Assembly (NCBI RefSeq): GCF_900291015.1
Contig: NZ_OLKL01000033.1
Coordinates: forward strand, 91,340-155,339
DNA from: Pseudomonas persica
GTDB taxonomy: Bacteria; Pseudomonadota; Gammaproteobacteria; Pseudomonadales; Pseudomonadaceae
Direction of reading: 5' to 3'
Length of the DNA: 64,000 bases
Shown here: positions 27,028 through 34,892 of the stretch, one piece after another
How positions within the stretch are numbered: the first letter of the stretch is position 1
Layout of the letters: every line of letters begins with the position of its first letter
Program-made: the position numbers and the translations under genes
Notes under the pieces: generated by a model
Seen by the model: only the letters and a program-made list of their open reading frames with translations
The model's database searches: none
What the model was told of the DNA's origin: nothing

Positions 27028-27495
27028 TTACAACTGGCTGCGCTTGCGCCGCAACTGCTGCTTCAACACCTTCAACGGCGGCGCATAGAAGAACCCGAAC
27101 GACACACTCCCGGTGCGCCCCTTCACCGCATGATGCAACCGGTGCGCGCGGTACAAACGCTTGAGGTAGCGGTTGACCGGCCGTGGTTTGCGCGGCCAGT
27201 GCCGGTGAAAGAACCCGTCGTGGGCCACGACATACAGCACGCCGTACCCTGCCACCCCGCCGCCCACCCACTGCAAGGGCGCATAACCACCCTTGCCCAG
27301 GGCCACCAGCACCGTGGCGATCAGCCCCAGGGCCACCAGGTACAGGTCATTGGTTTCGAGCATGCCCAGTTGCGGCTCATGGTGCGAGCGGTGCAGCCAC
27401 CAGCCCCAGCCATGCATGATGTACTTGTGGGCCAGCGTGCCAATGCCCTCCATGGCCACCAGGGTGCCGAACAGCACGGCGAGATTGAGCAGCAT
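27028..27495 (-). CDS. CrtZ-like beta-carotene hydroxylase family protein
   Basis: 155 aa from ATG 27495. Three membrane helices and the full histidine set of the fatty-acid hydroxylase superfamily: HKYIMHGWGWWLHRSHH, VVAHDGFFHRHWP and RAHRLHH, which bind a diiron centre. This matches CrtZ, which hydroxylates the rings of beta-carotene to zeaxanthin. No other carotenoid gene is in the window, so the real substrate may differ. The longer frame to 27558 has no ribosome site and is not used. Confidence 0.82.
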   Translation of the reverse strand: MLLNLAVLFGTLVAMEGIGTLAHKYIMHGWGWWLHRSHHEPQLGMLETNDLYLVALGLIATVLVALGKGGYAPLQWVGGGVAGYGVLYVVAHDGFFHRHWPRKPRPVNRYLKRLYRAHRLHHAVKGRTGSVSFGFFYAPPLKVLKQQLRRKRSQL

Positions 27496-27889
27496 GGAAC
27501 AGTCCGGGGGATGGCAAGGGAAGGCGCAAGGGTACCGATTGCCTGCGTTTTTTTCCATGCAGGCGTCACCGGTGCAGGCCCATTACGGATGAAGCCATTG
27601 TCATGTTTTCACCCTTGACCTGGCTTGCCACGGGGCGTAAGGTCCGCGGCGCAATTTTGCTTCCCTGAACAGGAGACCTGCATTGGACAGTAGCCCCAGT
27701 CGCATGCGACAGGCCCACGTGGCGCGCTAGTCCGGCAGTGTCCTGCACTGTCTGGCCGGTCTGGCAAGACGGTGGTTTCTTGTAACCCCTCTTCTTCCTT
27801 CCCCTTCGTGGTCCTGCGCATTTTCTGGTTTTTCAACCGCGCCAGCTGATGGCGTTCATGCGGGCGTGTGCCCGTGGAAGAGGTTTGCT
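27496..27889 (+). other. gene-free region, probable long mgtC leader
   Basis: 394 bp between the divergent crtZ-like and mgtC starts. I see no convincing small gene. Several short stems are visible on the + strand, including CGGGC-GTGT-GCCCG at 27861-27874 just before the mgtC ribosome site. A magnesium- or manganese-sensing leader is possible by analogy with other mgtC genes, but I could not match a known riboswitch core. Confidence 0.4.
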
Positions 27890-28603
27890 ATGGATTGGAA
27901 AGTATTTCTGCTGCGCGTCAGCATCGCCCTGCTACTGGGGGCGCTGATTGGCGCCGAACGTCAACTGCGCCAGCGCCTGACCGGGCTGCGCACCAATGCA
28001 CTGGTCAGCACCGGTGCCTGCCTGTTCGTGCTGATGACCCAGGCGGTGCCGGGCATGGCACCCACCGATGCGTCGCGTATCGCCGCGTACGTGGTGTCGG
28101 GCATCGGCTTTCTGGGTGGCGGTGTGATCATGCGCGACGGGTTCAACGTACGCGGCCTGAACACCGCCGCCACGCTGTGGTGCACGGCTGCGGTCGGCGT
28201 GCTGTGCAGCCTGGGGCTGTTGTTGGAGGCGACGCTGGGTAGCCTGGTGGTGCTGTGCGCCAATATCCTGCTACGCGACATTGCCCAGCGCCTGGACCGC
28301 CAGGAGGTAGTGCCGGCCAGCGAGGTGGAGCAGCACTTCGAAGTGCGCATCGTCTGCCGCGCCGAGGACGAGATCCAGGTCCGCAGCCTGATGTTGCACA
28401 GCCTGGGCGACCCGCAGCTGCGCTTGCAGTCACTGCACAGCGAAGACCTGGCCAACCCCGCACGTCTGGAAGTGCGCGCCGAACTGCTGGGCACCGCGCA
28501 GGCGCCAGCGCAACTGGAGCGATTGGTCAGCCGGGTCAGCCTGGAGAAAGGTGTAAGCTCGGTGCGCTGGCAATTGCAGCCGCAGGTGCTGGCGACAGAC
28601 TAG
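27890..28603 (+). CDS. mgtC: MgtC/SapB family inner-membrane protein
   Basis: 237 aa. Four or five N-terminal transmembrane helices with the MgtC signatures LLLGALIGAERQLRQRLTGLRT, YVVSGIGFLGGGVIMRDG and VRGLNTAATLWCTAAVG, followed by a ~90-residue cytoplasmic ACT-like domain. MgtC promotes survival in low magnesium and inside phagocytes, in part by inhibiting F1Fo ATP synthase in Salmonella. GGAAGAGG precedes ATG 27890. The 394-bp upstream gap is unusually long here and may carry regulation. Confidence 0.92.
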   Translation: MDWKVFLLRVSIALLLGALIGAERQLRQRLTGLRTNALVSTGACLFVLMTQAVPGMAPTDASRIAAYVVSGIGFLGGGVIMRDGFNVRGLNTAATLWCTAAVGVLCSLGLLLEATLGSLVVLCANILLRDIAQRLDRQEVVPASEVEQHFEVRIVCRAEDEIQVRSLMLHSLGDPQLRLQSLHSEDLANPARLEVRAELLGTAQAPAQLERLVSRVSLEKGVSSVRWQLQPQVLATD

Positions 28604-28630
28604 GACGTACCATTTGAAAAGGACTGCCCC

Positions 28631-29200
28631 ATGCGCATACGCCCTACCCTTGAGGACGACATTCAATGGCTCCCGGACGTCGAGCGCTCGGCGGCTCAGG
28701 CCTTTGTCGCCTGGCCGGCGCTGGCATGGCTGGCGCAGGGGGATGTGATGGGCTGCGACGCACACCGGGCTTTCGTCGACGCGGGCGGTAGCTGGGTGGC
28801 TGAGGATCTGCAGGGGCGCATTCTGGGGTTTGCCTGTGCCCGGGTTGAGGGTCAGGCGCTGCATCTTCACGAAGTTTCGGTACGCCGGGAGGCCCAGGGG
28901 CAAGGTGTCGGGCGCAGGCTGCTGCTACAAGTAGCCGAAATGGCGCGCCAGGCAGGTGCGCGGGAGCTGACCCTGACCACCTTTGCCGATGTGCCATGGA
29001 ATGCGCCGTTCTATGCGCGGCTTGGGTTCGAGGTGGTTGATGAGGGGCTGCTGAATGCGCGGCTGCGGGGCATTCTGGCCAGTGAGCTTGCCCATGGGCT
29101 CGTGGGGCGCTGTGCGATGCGCCTTTGTGTAGGGGCTGAGGCCCTGGGGCTGCTTCGCAGCCCATCGCCGGCAAGCCAGCTCCCACCTCGACCGCATTGA
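28631..29200 (+). CDS. GNAT-family N-acetyltransferase with REP-encoded tail
   Basis: 189 aa. GNAT core: EVSVRREAQGQGVGRRLLLQ acetyl-CoA pyrophosphate loop (Q/RxxGxG/A), then LTTFADVPWNAPFYARLGFEVV. Substrate unknown. It starts 27 nt after mgtC. The conserved domain ends near residue 150; the last ~15 residues (LRSPSPASQLPPRPH) are read from a REP element at 29150-29195, so the original stop has probably been lost or displaced by REP insertion. Confidence 0.85.
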   Translation: MRIRPTLEDDIQWLPDVERSAAQAFVAWPALAWLAQGDVMGCDAHRAFVDAGGSWVAEDLQGRILGFACARVEGQALHLHEVSVRREAQGQGVGRRLLLQVAEMARQAGARELTLTTFADVPWNAPFYARLGFEVVDEGLLNARLRGILASELAHGLVGRCAMRLCVGAEALGLLRSPSPASQLPPRPH

Positions 29201-29262
29201 CCTCAAGCCATGCGCGTTCCCTGTAGGAGCCTTGCTTGCCAGCGATAGGGCCGGTGCAGGCA
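29150..29262 (+). repeat. REP pair overlapping the GNAT gene end
   Basis: Core ATCGCCGGCAAGCCAGCTCC at 29164 (inside the coding sequence) and a diverged inverse (GCTTGCCAGCGATAGGG) at 29233-29249. The spacer CCACCTCGACCGCATTGACC recurs in the elements at 40070 and, inverted, at 51615. Confidence 0.82.
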
Positions 29263-29273
29263 ATCGAAGGAAA

Positions 29274-30842
29274 TTATTCTTCCACCCCCACCACCACACT
29301 CCCCGCCACACAATACCCATCCCGCCCCTGGCGCTTGGCCTGGTACAGTGCCGCATCCGCTGCCGCCATCAGGTTCTCGGCCGTCACCCCCTCCCGCGCC
29401 AGGTCGCCCACGGCAATCCCCGCACTGAACGACACCCGCCCCAGTGGGCTAGCGGCATGCTCCAGCAACTGCCGACGCAGCAGCTGTTGCACTTCCTGCA
29501 CCAGCAGCTCCGCCCCACGGGCATCGGTATCGGGCAGCAGCAGTGTGAACTCTTCGCCCCCATAGCGCACAGCCAGGTCGGCCGGCCGCTTCAGCGCCTG
29601 TTGCAGCAACTCGGCAAAGCGCCGCAGGCACTGGTCGCCGGCAGGGTGCCCGTAACAGTCGTTGTAGGCCTTGAAGTAATCCAGGTCGAGCATCACCAGC
29701 GCCAGCGGATAGCCCTGACGTCGCGCCCGGCGCAGCTCCGCCTCAAATACCGCATCCAGCCGCCGGCGGTTGCCCAGGCCGGTCAGGCTGTCGGTCAGTG
29801 CCAGGGCCTTCAGAGTCTGATGTGCCTGGTGCAGGGCCCGCTCGATGACAATACGCTCGCGCAACTGGCGCAGCACTACACCACCAAAGGCCGCCAGCCC
29901 CACCAGTAACAGCAGCAATACCGACACCGACTTGATCGCGTCATGCCGCCAGGGCGCGACGATCGACTCCCGCGACAAGCCCGCCTCGACCACCAGCGGG
30001 TAGCTGGACAGTGCGCGATAGCCATACAGCCGTGGCGTACCGTCGACCACGGCGACCGCCTCGGCCAACCCTTCCGTTGCATATGGCAGGTGGTTGCGGA
30101 AGATCTCACTGTTGCTCAGGCTACGGCCCACCACCTGCTCGACGAACGGCCGCCGTACCAGGATGGTACCGTCGCGCTTGGCCAACACCAGCGCGCCACG
30201 TTCGTCTATCTTGAAGTCGCCGTAGTAACGCACGAACCATTCCACCTTGATGGTGCCCAGCAACACCCCGGCGAAGCTGCCATCGGCATATTCCAGGCGC
30301 CGTGAAATGGGGATGATCAGGTCGCCCGTGGAGCGGCTGCGTACCACCGAGCCGATATGTACCCCACGGTCGGTATGCTCGCGGTGGTAGATGAAGTAGT
30401 CGCGGTCGGCATTGTTGGCATTGGGTGGAACTAGCGCCTGGTCGGTCACGATCCAGCTGCCGTCCGGGCCATACACGAACAGCCCGTGCAACTGCGGCAT
30501 GATGCTTTTCTGCTGGGCCAGCAAGGTATGCAGGCGCGGCCGGTCGATGTGCTCAAAGCCGTCGCCTTCCAGGCGCTCGGCCAGCGCCGCGGTGATGGCG
30601 TCGACCTGGCGGATGGCATCTTCGGCATGCTGCGCCGTGGCCCGGGCCAGGTTGGTAACCATGTTCTGGGCATTGGTGAAGGCGTGCCGGTAGTCGCGCC
30701 AGATACGCCAGCCTTCCACCACGACGAAGGCCAGCATCACCACCAGCATGAACGTCAGTACCAGGCGGAACAGTGCCACGGCGCGGCCCTCGCCGGTTAT
30801 CGCGAAGAGTCCGTCCTCATCCTGCCTCCGGGCTGCACACAT
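29274..30842 (-). CDS. membrane-anchored diguanylate cyclase with PDC/dCache sensor
   Basis: 522 aa. Transmembrane helix 1 (about 24-46), a periplasmic PDC/Cache-type sensor (about 47-300; FVYGPDGSWIVTDQAL, YFIYHREHTDRGVHIG, then IIPISRRLEYADGSFAGVLLG), helix 2 (about 305-325) and a GGDEF domain with the active YGGEEF motif and ALTDSLTGLGNRR start. An RxxD inhibitory site is not obvious. Makes cyclic di-GMP in response to an unknown extracellular ligand. Alone on its strand; the KfrA-like gene lies 119 nt upstream. Confidence 0.92.
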   Translation of the reverse strand: MCAARRQDEDGLFAITGEGRAVALFRLVLTFMLVVMLAFVVVEGWRIWRDYRHAFTNAQNMVTNLARATAQHAEDAIRQVDAITAALAERLEGDGFEHIDRPRLHTLLAQQKSIMPQLHGLFVYGPDGSWIVTDQALVPPNANNADRDYFIYHREHTDRGVHIGSVVRSRSTGDLIIPISRRLEYADGSFAGVLLGTIKVEWFVRYYGDFKIDERGALVLAKRDGTILVRRPFVEQVVGRSLSNSEIFRNHLPYATEGLAEAVAVVDGTPRLYGYRALSSYPLVVEAGLSRESIVAPWRHDAIKSVSVLLLLLVGLAAFGGVVLRQLRERIVIERALHQAHQTLKALALTDSLTGLGNRRRLDAVFEAELRRARRQGYPLALVMLDLDYFKAYNDCYGHPAGDQCLRRFAELLQQALKRPADLAVRYGGEEFTLLLPDTDARGAELLVQEVQQLLRRQLLEHAASPLGRVSFSAGIAVGDLAREGVTAENLMAAADAALYQAKRQGRDGYCVAGSVVVGVEE

Positions 30843-30961
30843 TGAAATCCCTAGCCATACCGCGTTCGCCGTCTTTCACTATAGTTCAGCACCACCTGGG
30901 CGCAGCCGGCCAGCAAAAAGACATTTCCGTGCCCGATGAGGTGGCTTCGCCTGTCTTTGGC

Positions 30962-31954
30962 TTACTGCGCCGCGCTTGCGGCAGACAACTGCGACTGACA
31001 CTGGTGCAACGCGGCGTCTCGCGCCTTGAGCTGCTCTTCAAGCTGCTGCAGCTGGCGAGCCTGTTCCGCGCACAAGTCGCGCCTGGCCTCCAGGCTCTGT
31101 GCCTGCACATCCAGCTGCCGGCGCATTTCCTCGCTGGCGCCTTGCGCCTGGGCCAGGATCGTGCGCAAGCCCTGAATCTGCGCATCGCGCTGTTCCAGCA
31201 ATTCATCCTGCGCCCTGCAGGCGCTGGCGGTCTGACGATGCTCACCGAGCAAACGCTCGTTGTCACGGTGCAGGCGGGTCAGCTCGTCCTGCTTGACGAT
31301 CATGCCCTGTTGCAGTTGGCGTACTTCCACCTGCAATTGTTGCAGTTGCGCTTCGTGGCGGCGTTGTTCCTGTTCACGCTGTTCGCGGCTGGCGTTGCGG
31401 TAGTGCTCCAGCGCGTCGCGGGCATGGCGGTGCTTGTCTTCCAGTGATTTTACCTGCTCGTCCTTGTCGGCCAGGCGCACCTGTAGTTCGCCCAGCGACT
31501 GGTTGAGGCTGGCACTGCGCAACTGTTCGGCTTGCAGGGTGCTTTGGGTGGAAAGCAGTTTTTCCGATTCGGCGGCCAGTGCGGCCACATCGATCTGATG
31601 CTGCTGATGCGCCGCAGCCAGTGCCTGCTGGGCAATCAGCAGCTGCGCCTCCAGCTGCTCGCGCTGTTGAGTGAAGATGCTTTCGGCCTGCTCGATCTTC
31701 AGGTCCGCCTCATCCTGCAACTGGGTTGCCAGTTGCCCGACCATTCGGCTCAGCACGTCGCTCAGGGCAATGCCGCCCTCGGCGGCCACAGGCTGCTGGC
31801 CGTTCAGCTCTTTCAAGTAGCGGTGAATCGTGGTCTTGGAGCCGGTATTGCCCAGCTCGATACGTATGGCATCGATGCTGGGGTTCTCGCCCCGGGCAAT
31901 GAGGGCCTGACGCGCCTGCTGCACTACAACCTTGTTTATGCCGCCCCGGGCCAT
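30962..31954 (-). CDS. KfrA-like DNA-binding coiled-coil protein
   Basis: 330 aa from ATG 31954. N-terminal ~70 residues is the KfrA helix-turn-helix domain (INKVVVQQARQALIARGENP, IRIELGNTGSKTTIHRYL). The rest (about 95-325) is a long Gln/Glu/Leu-rich coiled coil. KfrA proteins are plasmid-borne autorepressors linked to segregation; chromosomal copies in Pseudomonas are of unknown role. The frame extends to 32059, but those 35 residues are encoded by the probable operator region. A perfect palindrome lies 36 nt upstream of the start. Confidence 0.82.
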   Translation of the reverse strand: MARGGINKVVVQQARQALIARGENPSIDAIRIELGNTGSKTTIHRYLKELNGQQPVAAEGGIALSDVLSRMVGQLATQLQDEADLKIEQAESIFTQQREQLEAQLLIAQQALAAAHQQHQIDVAALAAESEKLLSTQSTLQAEQLRSASLNQSLGELQVRLADKDEQVKSLEDKHRHARDALEHYRNASREQREQEQRRHEAQLQQLQVEVRQLQQGMIVKQDELTRLHRDNERLLGEHRQTASACRAQDELLEQRDAQIQGLRTILAQAQGASEEMRRQLDVQAQSLEARRDLCAEQARQLQQLEEQLKARDAALHQCQSQLSAASAAQ

Positions 31955-31989
31955 GCTAGCTCCTACGATTTTGTACCGTGTTATGTACC

Positions 31990-32001
31990 ATGTAATTACA
32001 T
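31990..32001. promoter_or_regulatory. palindrome ATGTAATTACAT, candidate KfrA autoregulatory site
   Basis: Perfect 12-bp palindrome in an AT-rich patch upstream of the KfrA-like gene, flanked on both sides by GTACC/GGTA steps (TATGTACC at 31982, ACATACC to 32004). KfrA family members repress their own promoter. Confidence 0.5.
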
Positions 32002-32193
32002 ACCAATTATGAAGACAGGCAACTGTCACTGCAAACATTTCCTCAGATGGAATAATCACGGCTTATCGAATGAGAGATGGAAAATAGCGCTGTTTTCGAG
32101 CCGGGCAAACGTACCGGCCCTGTCTGTAGCCACCTTGTGTCAGTTGCGCTTTGCCGCCACCATGGGCGTCCAGCACCCGATCATCGACAGAAA

Positions 32194-32799
32194 ATGACCC
32201 TGGAAAACTACAAGGCAATCGCCGACAGCATCGCACTGCTGCTGTACCCGCACGCAGAAGTCATCGTTCACGAACTGCGCAGCCAGACCGTCGTGCACAT
32301 CGCCAACAATTTCTCCCAACGCAAACTGGGCGATGACTCGGCGATCGACCATGAACTCGGGGACCTGCTCAACGGCGCCAACCTGGGGCCCTACGAGAAG
32401 CTCAACTGGAACGGCCAGAAGATCCGCTCCATCAGTACCGTGCTGCGTAACCAGGACGGTGAAGCCGAGCACCTGATGTGCATCAATCTGAATGTGTCGG
32501 TACTGGAGCAGGCCCGTGCGGCGCTGGATGCGTTCTTCCAGATGAGCCGGCTGGTGCCGCAGCCGGATTCGCTGTTCCGCAACGACTGGCAGGAACGCAT
32601 CAACACCTTCCTGCATGCGTGGCTGCAGGAGCGCAACCTGTCACTGCAAACGCTGCAGATAAAAGACAAACGCAGCCTGGTGCAGGCGTTGCACGCCGAG
32701 GGCGCGTTCGAAGGCCGCAGCGGTGCCGACTATGTCGCCAACGTGCTCAACATGGGTCGGGCCACGGTGTACAAATACCTGAAGGAATGCCGGACCTAG
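32194..32799 (+). CDS. YheO/DauR-type PAS-HTH transcriptional regulator
   Basis: 201 aa. N-terminal YheO PAS-like domain (IALLLYPHAEVIVHELRSQTVVHIAN; CINLNVS near residue 95) and a C-terminal DauR-type helix-turn-helix (KRSLVQALHAEGAFEGRSGADYVANVLNMGRATVYKYLKE). DauR represses D-arginine catabolism in P. aeruginosa. Here it directly precedes a PLP dehydratase and an ornithine-cyclodeaminase-like gene, so it probably controls them through the palindrome at 32878. ATG 32194 begins the conserved domain; upstream frame is unconserved. Confidence 0.85.
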   Translation: MTLENYKAIADSIALLLYPHAEVIVHELRSQTVVHIANNFSQRKLGDDSAIDHELGDLLNGANLGPYEKLNWNGQKIRSISTVLRNQDGEAEHLMCINLNVSVLEQARAALDAFFQMSRLVPQPDSLFRNDWQERINTFLHAWLQERNLSLQTLQIKDKRSLVQALHAEGAFEGRSGADYVANVLNMGRATVYKYLKECRT

Positions 32800-32877
32800 G
32801 CAACAACCCTCCCCTCTATGCCACAACGCTGGCAACCAGCCAGCGGTGCCAATGGTTGCGCTCGCCCTCTTGCTCAT

Positions 32878-32914
32878 TGTGGATTAATAGTCTACGGTAG
32901 ACGCTAATTCCACA
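32878..32914. promoter_or_regulatory. 37-bp operator-like palindrome with two nested arms
   Basis: TGTGGA-N6-GTCTAC-G-GTAGAC-N6-TCCACA, perfectly symmetrical in both six-base arms, centred at 32896 and ending 19 nt before the dehydratase ATG. Position over the promoter/leader suggests repression by the YheO-type regulator encoded just upstream. Confidence 0.7.
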
Positions 32915-32933
32915 AAGAGACAGGAGTGCAGTC

Positions 32934-33935
32934 ATGTCGGCCGCCACAGCTTCCCCCACCGTTGTCGATGCCCGTTACCTCGATGCGCTATACGAAGCGA
33001 TCAAGGATGCTCATCTGGCACTGCGCCCGGCCGTCAGCATCACCCCGCTGACCTACAGTGCCCAGCTGTCGGCAATGAGCGGCTGCAACGTGCTGCTCAA
33101 GTGCGAACACCTGCAGCACACTGGCTCGTTCAAGTTTCGCGGGGCCAGCAACAAGATTCGTCTGTTGCCGGTCGATCAACACCAGCGGGGGGTGATTGCC
33201 GCCTCTTCCGGCAACCACGGGCAGGCGCTGGCGTTGGCGGGTAAGCGGGCAGGCGTACCTGTCACCGTTTACACCAGTACGTCCGCCTCTGCGTACAAGG
33301 TGCAAGCCATGAGTGCACTGGGCGCCGAAGTGGTCCGCCTGCGCACCGACCCGCTGGGTGCGGAACTGGAGGCAGCCAGGCAGGCCAAGGCCCAGGGCAA
33401 ACCGTTCGTGTCGCCCTACAACGACCCGCAAGTCATCGCTGGCCAAGGCACCATCGGCATCGAGCTGTTCGAGCAGGCGCCAGAGTTGGACGCCGTGTTC
33501 GTTGCCGTGGGCGGTGGCGGAATGATCTCCGGTATTGCTGCTGCCCTGCGGGTACTCAAGCCTGGCACCGAGATCATCGGCTGCTGGCCAGAAAATGATC
33601 CGGCCCTGCAGCAGTCGCTCAAGGCCGGCAAAATCATCGACATCGAAGCCACTGACACACTGTCCGATGGCACGGCCGGCGGTGTCGAACCAGGCAGCAT
33701 AACCTTCCCGCTGTGCCAGGCATTGCTGACCGATACCGTGCTGGTCAGCGAGGCAGAGATCAAGGCCGCCATGCGCGACATTGCCAGCAGTGAACGCTGG
33801 ATAATCGAAGGTGCCGCCGCCGTTGCGGTCGCCGGCATGCAAAAGCTTGCCGAGCGCTACCGTGGCAAACACGTCGCGGTAATCCTCTGCGGCCGCAACA
33901 TCCTCCTGGACAAGTTCCTCGAGGCCATTCAGTGA
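32934..33935 (+). CDS. PLP-dependent serine/threonine dehydratase family (EutB / hydroxyaspartate dehydratase-like)
   Basis: 333 aa, fold type II PLP enzyme. Schiff-base lysine in HTGSFKFRGASNK, phosphate loop VAVGGGGMISG, and SSGNHGQALALA. Closest in feel to EutB of ectoine degradation and threo-3-hydroxyaspartate ammonia-lyases (SDGTAGGVEPGSITFPLCQ). It probably removes ammonia from a hydroxy-amino acid. Overlaps the next gene by 4 nt. No ectoine genes are nearby, so an ectoine role is not supported. ACAGGAG precedes ATG 32934. Confidence 0.85.
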   Translation: MSAATASPTVVDARYLDALYEAIKDAHLALRPAVSITPLTYSAQLSAMSGCNVLLKCEHLQHTGSFKFRGASNKIRLLPVDQHQRGVIAASSGNHGQALALAGKRAGVPVTVYTSTSASAYKVQAMSALGAEVVRLRTDPLGAELEAARQAKAQGKPFVSPYNDPQVIAGQGTIGIELFEQAPELDAVFVAVGGGGMISGIAAALRVLKPGTEIIGCWPENDPALQQSLKAGKIIDIEATDTLSDGTAGGVEPGSITFPLCQALLTDTVLVSEAEIKAAMRDIASSERWIIEGAAAVAVAGMQKLAERYRGKHVAVILCGRNILLDKFLEAIQ

Positions 33936-34879
33936 AGGTCTTCAGCAAAGCGCAGATCATCGCCAGCCTGGACCCTGAGGTCGCGGTACGCTACCTGGAA
34001 CAAGGCTTCATCGCCTACTCCGAGGGCAAGGCGCAAGTCCCGCCAGTCCAGGGCTTTGCCTTCCCTGGAGCCAACGGTGACTGCTGCGTCAAGTCGGCCT
34101 ATATAGAGGGCAGCGCCACCTTCACGGTCAAGCTCTCGACCGGCTTCTATGACAACCCGCCCAAGGGCTTGCCGAGCAACGATGGCTTGATGCTGGTGCT
34201 GTCTGCACTCACCGGGCAGCCGCTGGCCCTGCTGCAGGACGAGGGCTGGCTGACCGGTATGCGCACAGCCCTGGCCGGGCGTATCGCTGCGCGGTTGCTG
34301 GCACCGGCACAGGTCACCGCCATTGGCATCCTGGGTACTGGCATGCAGGCGCGGATGCAGCTCGAACAGCTGGGCACGGTCACCGACTGCCGCCAGGTCA
34401 TTGTCTGGGGGCGCCATGACAGCGGGCTTGCCGCCTATCGCGCATTTGCCCGCGAGCTGGGTTATCAGGTGCAGACCACGCATGACGCCGCAGAAGTCGC
34501 GGCGGCAGCAAACCTGATTGTCTGCACCACCCCGTCCCGCCAGCCGCTGCTGCGCAGCGAGTGGGTCCAGCCCGGCACACACATCACCGCTGTCGGTGCC
34601 GATGCGCCAGGCAAGCAGGAGCTGGAGCCGGCGCTGGTGGCCAGGGCAGATCGCATCATCGTCGACTCAATGGCCCAATGCTGCCAGTACGGCGAGGTTG
34701 CCCACGCCTTGAACAGCGGCCGGATCGACGCAATGCAGCTGATCGAACTGGGTGCGCTGCTGGCTGGCCGCGCCACAGGGCGTGAGCATGAGGGCCAGAT
34801 CACCCTGGCGGACCTGACCGGTGTAGCCGTACAGGATGCGCAGATCTCAAGCTGTGCCCTGGCTGCGATGGCCGCCTGA
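33932..34879 (+). CDS. ornithine cyclodeaminase / mu-crystallin family protein
   Basis: 315 aa. Family motifs: KSAYIEGSATFTVKLSTGFYDN, catalytic-lysine region, LTGMRTALAGRIAA, NAD loop IGILGTGMQARMQL and ITAVGADAPGKQELEP. Members are cyclodeaminases, ketimine or iminosuccinate reductases, or EutC. Paired with the preceding dehydratase as in eutBC and in the beta-hydroxyaspartate cycle genes; reduction or hydrolysis of the imine made by that enzyme is the simplest link. GTG 33932 lies in the upstream stop. Converges with codA, 13 nt apart. Confidence 0.85.
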   Translation: MKVFSKAQIIASLDPEVAVRYLEQGFIAYSEGKAQVPPVQGFAFPGANGDCCVKSAYIEGSATFTVKLSTGFYDNPPKGLPSNDGLMLVLSALTGQPLALLQDEGWLTGMRTALAGRIAARLLAPAQVTAIGILGTGMQARMQLEQLGTVTDCRQVIVWGRHDSGLAAYRAFARELGYQVQTTHDAAEVAAAANLIVCTTPSRQPLLRSEWVQPGTHITAVGADAPGKQELEPALVARADRIIVDSMAQCCQYGEVAHALNSGRIDAMQLIELGALLAGRATGREHEGQITLADLTGVAVQDAQISSCALAAMAA

Positions 34880-34892
34880 GACCACGCCGGCA

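Noticed and set aside
27560..27889. Possible yybP-ykoY or M-box riboswitch before mgtC
   Set aside because: I could not align the conserved core of either class; kept only as an unassigned leader.
32934..34879. Assignment as eutBC of ectoine degradation
   Set aside because: No other ectoine uptake or degradation gene is present in the window.
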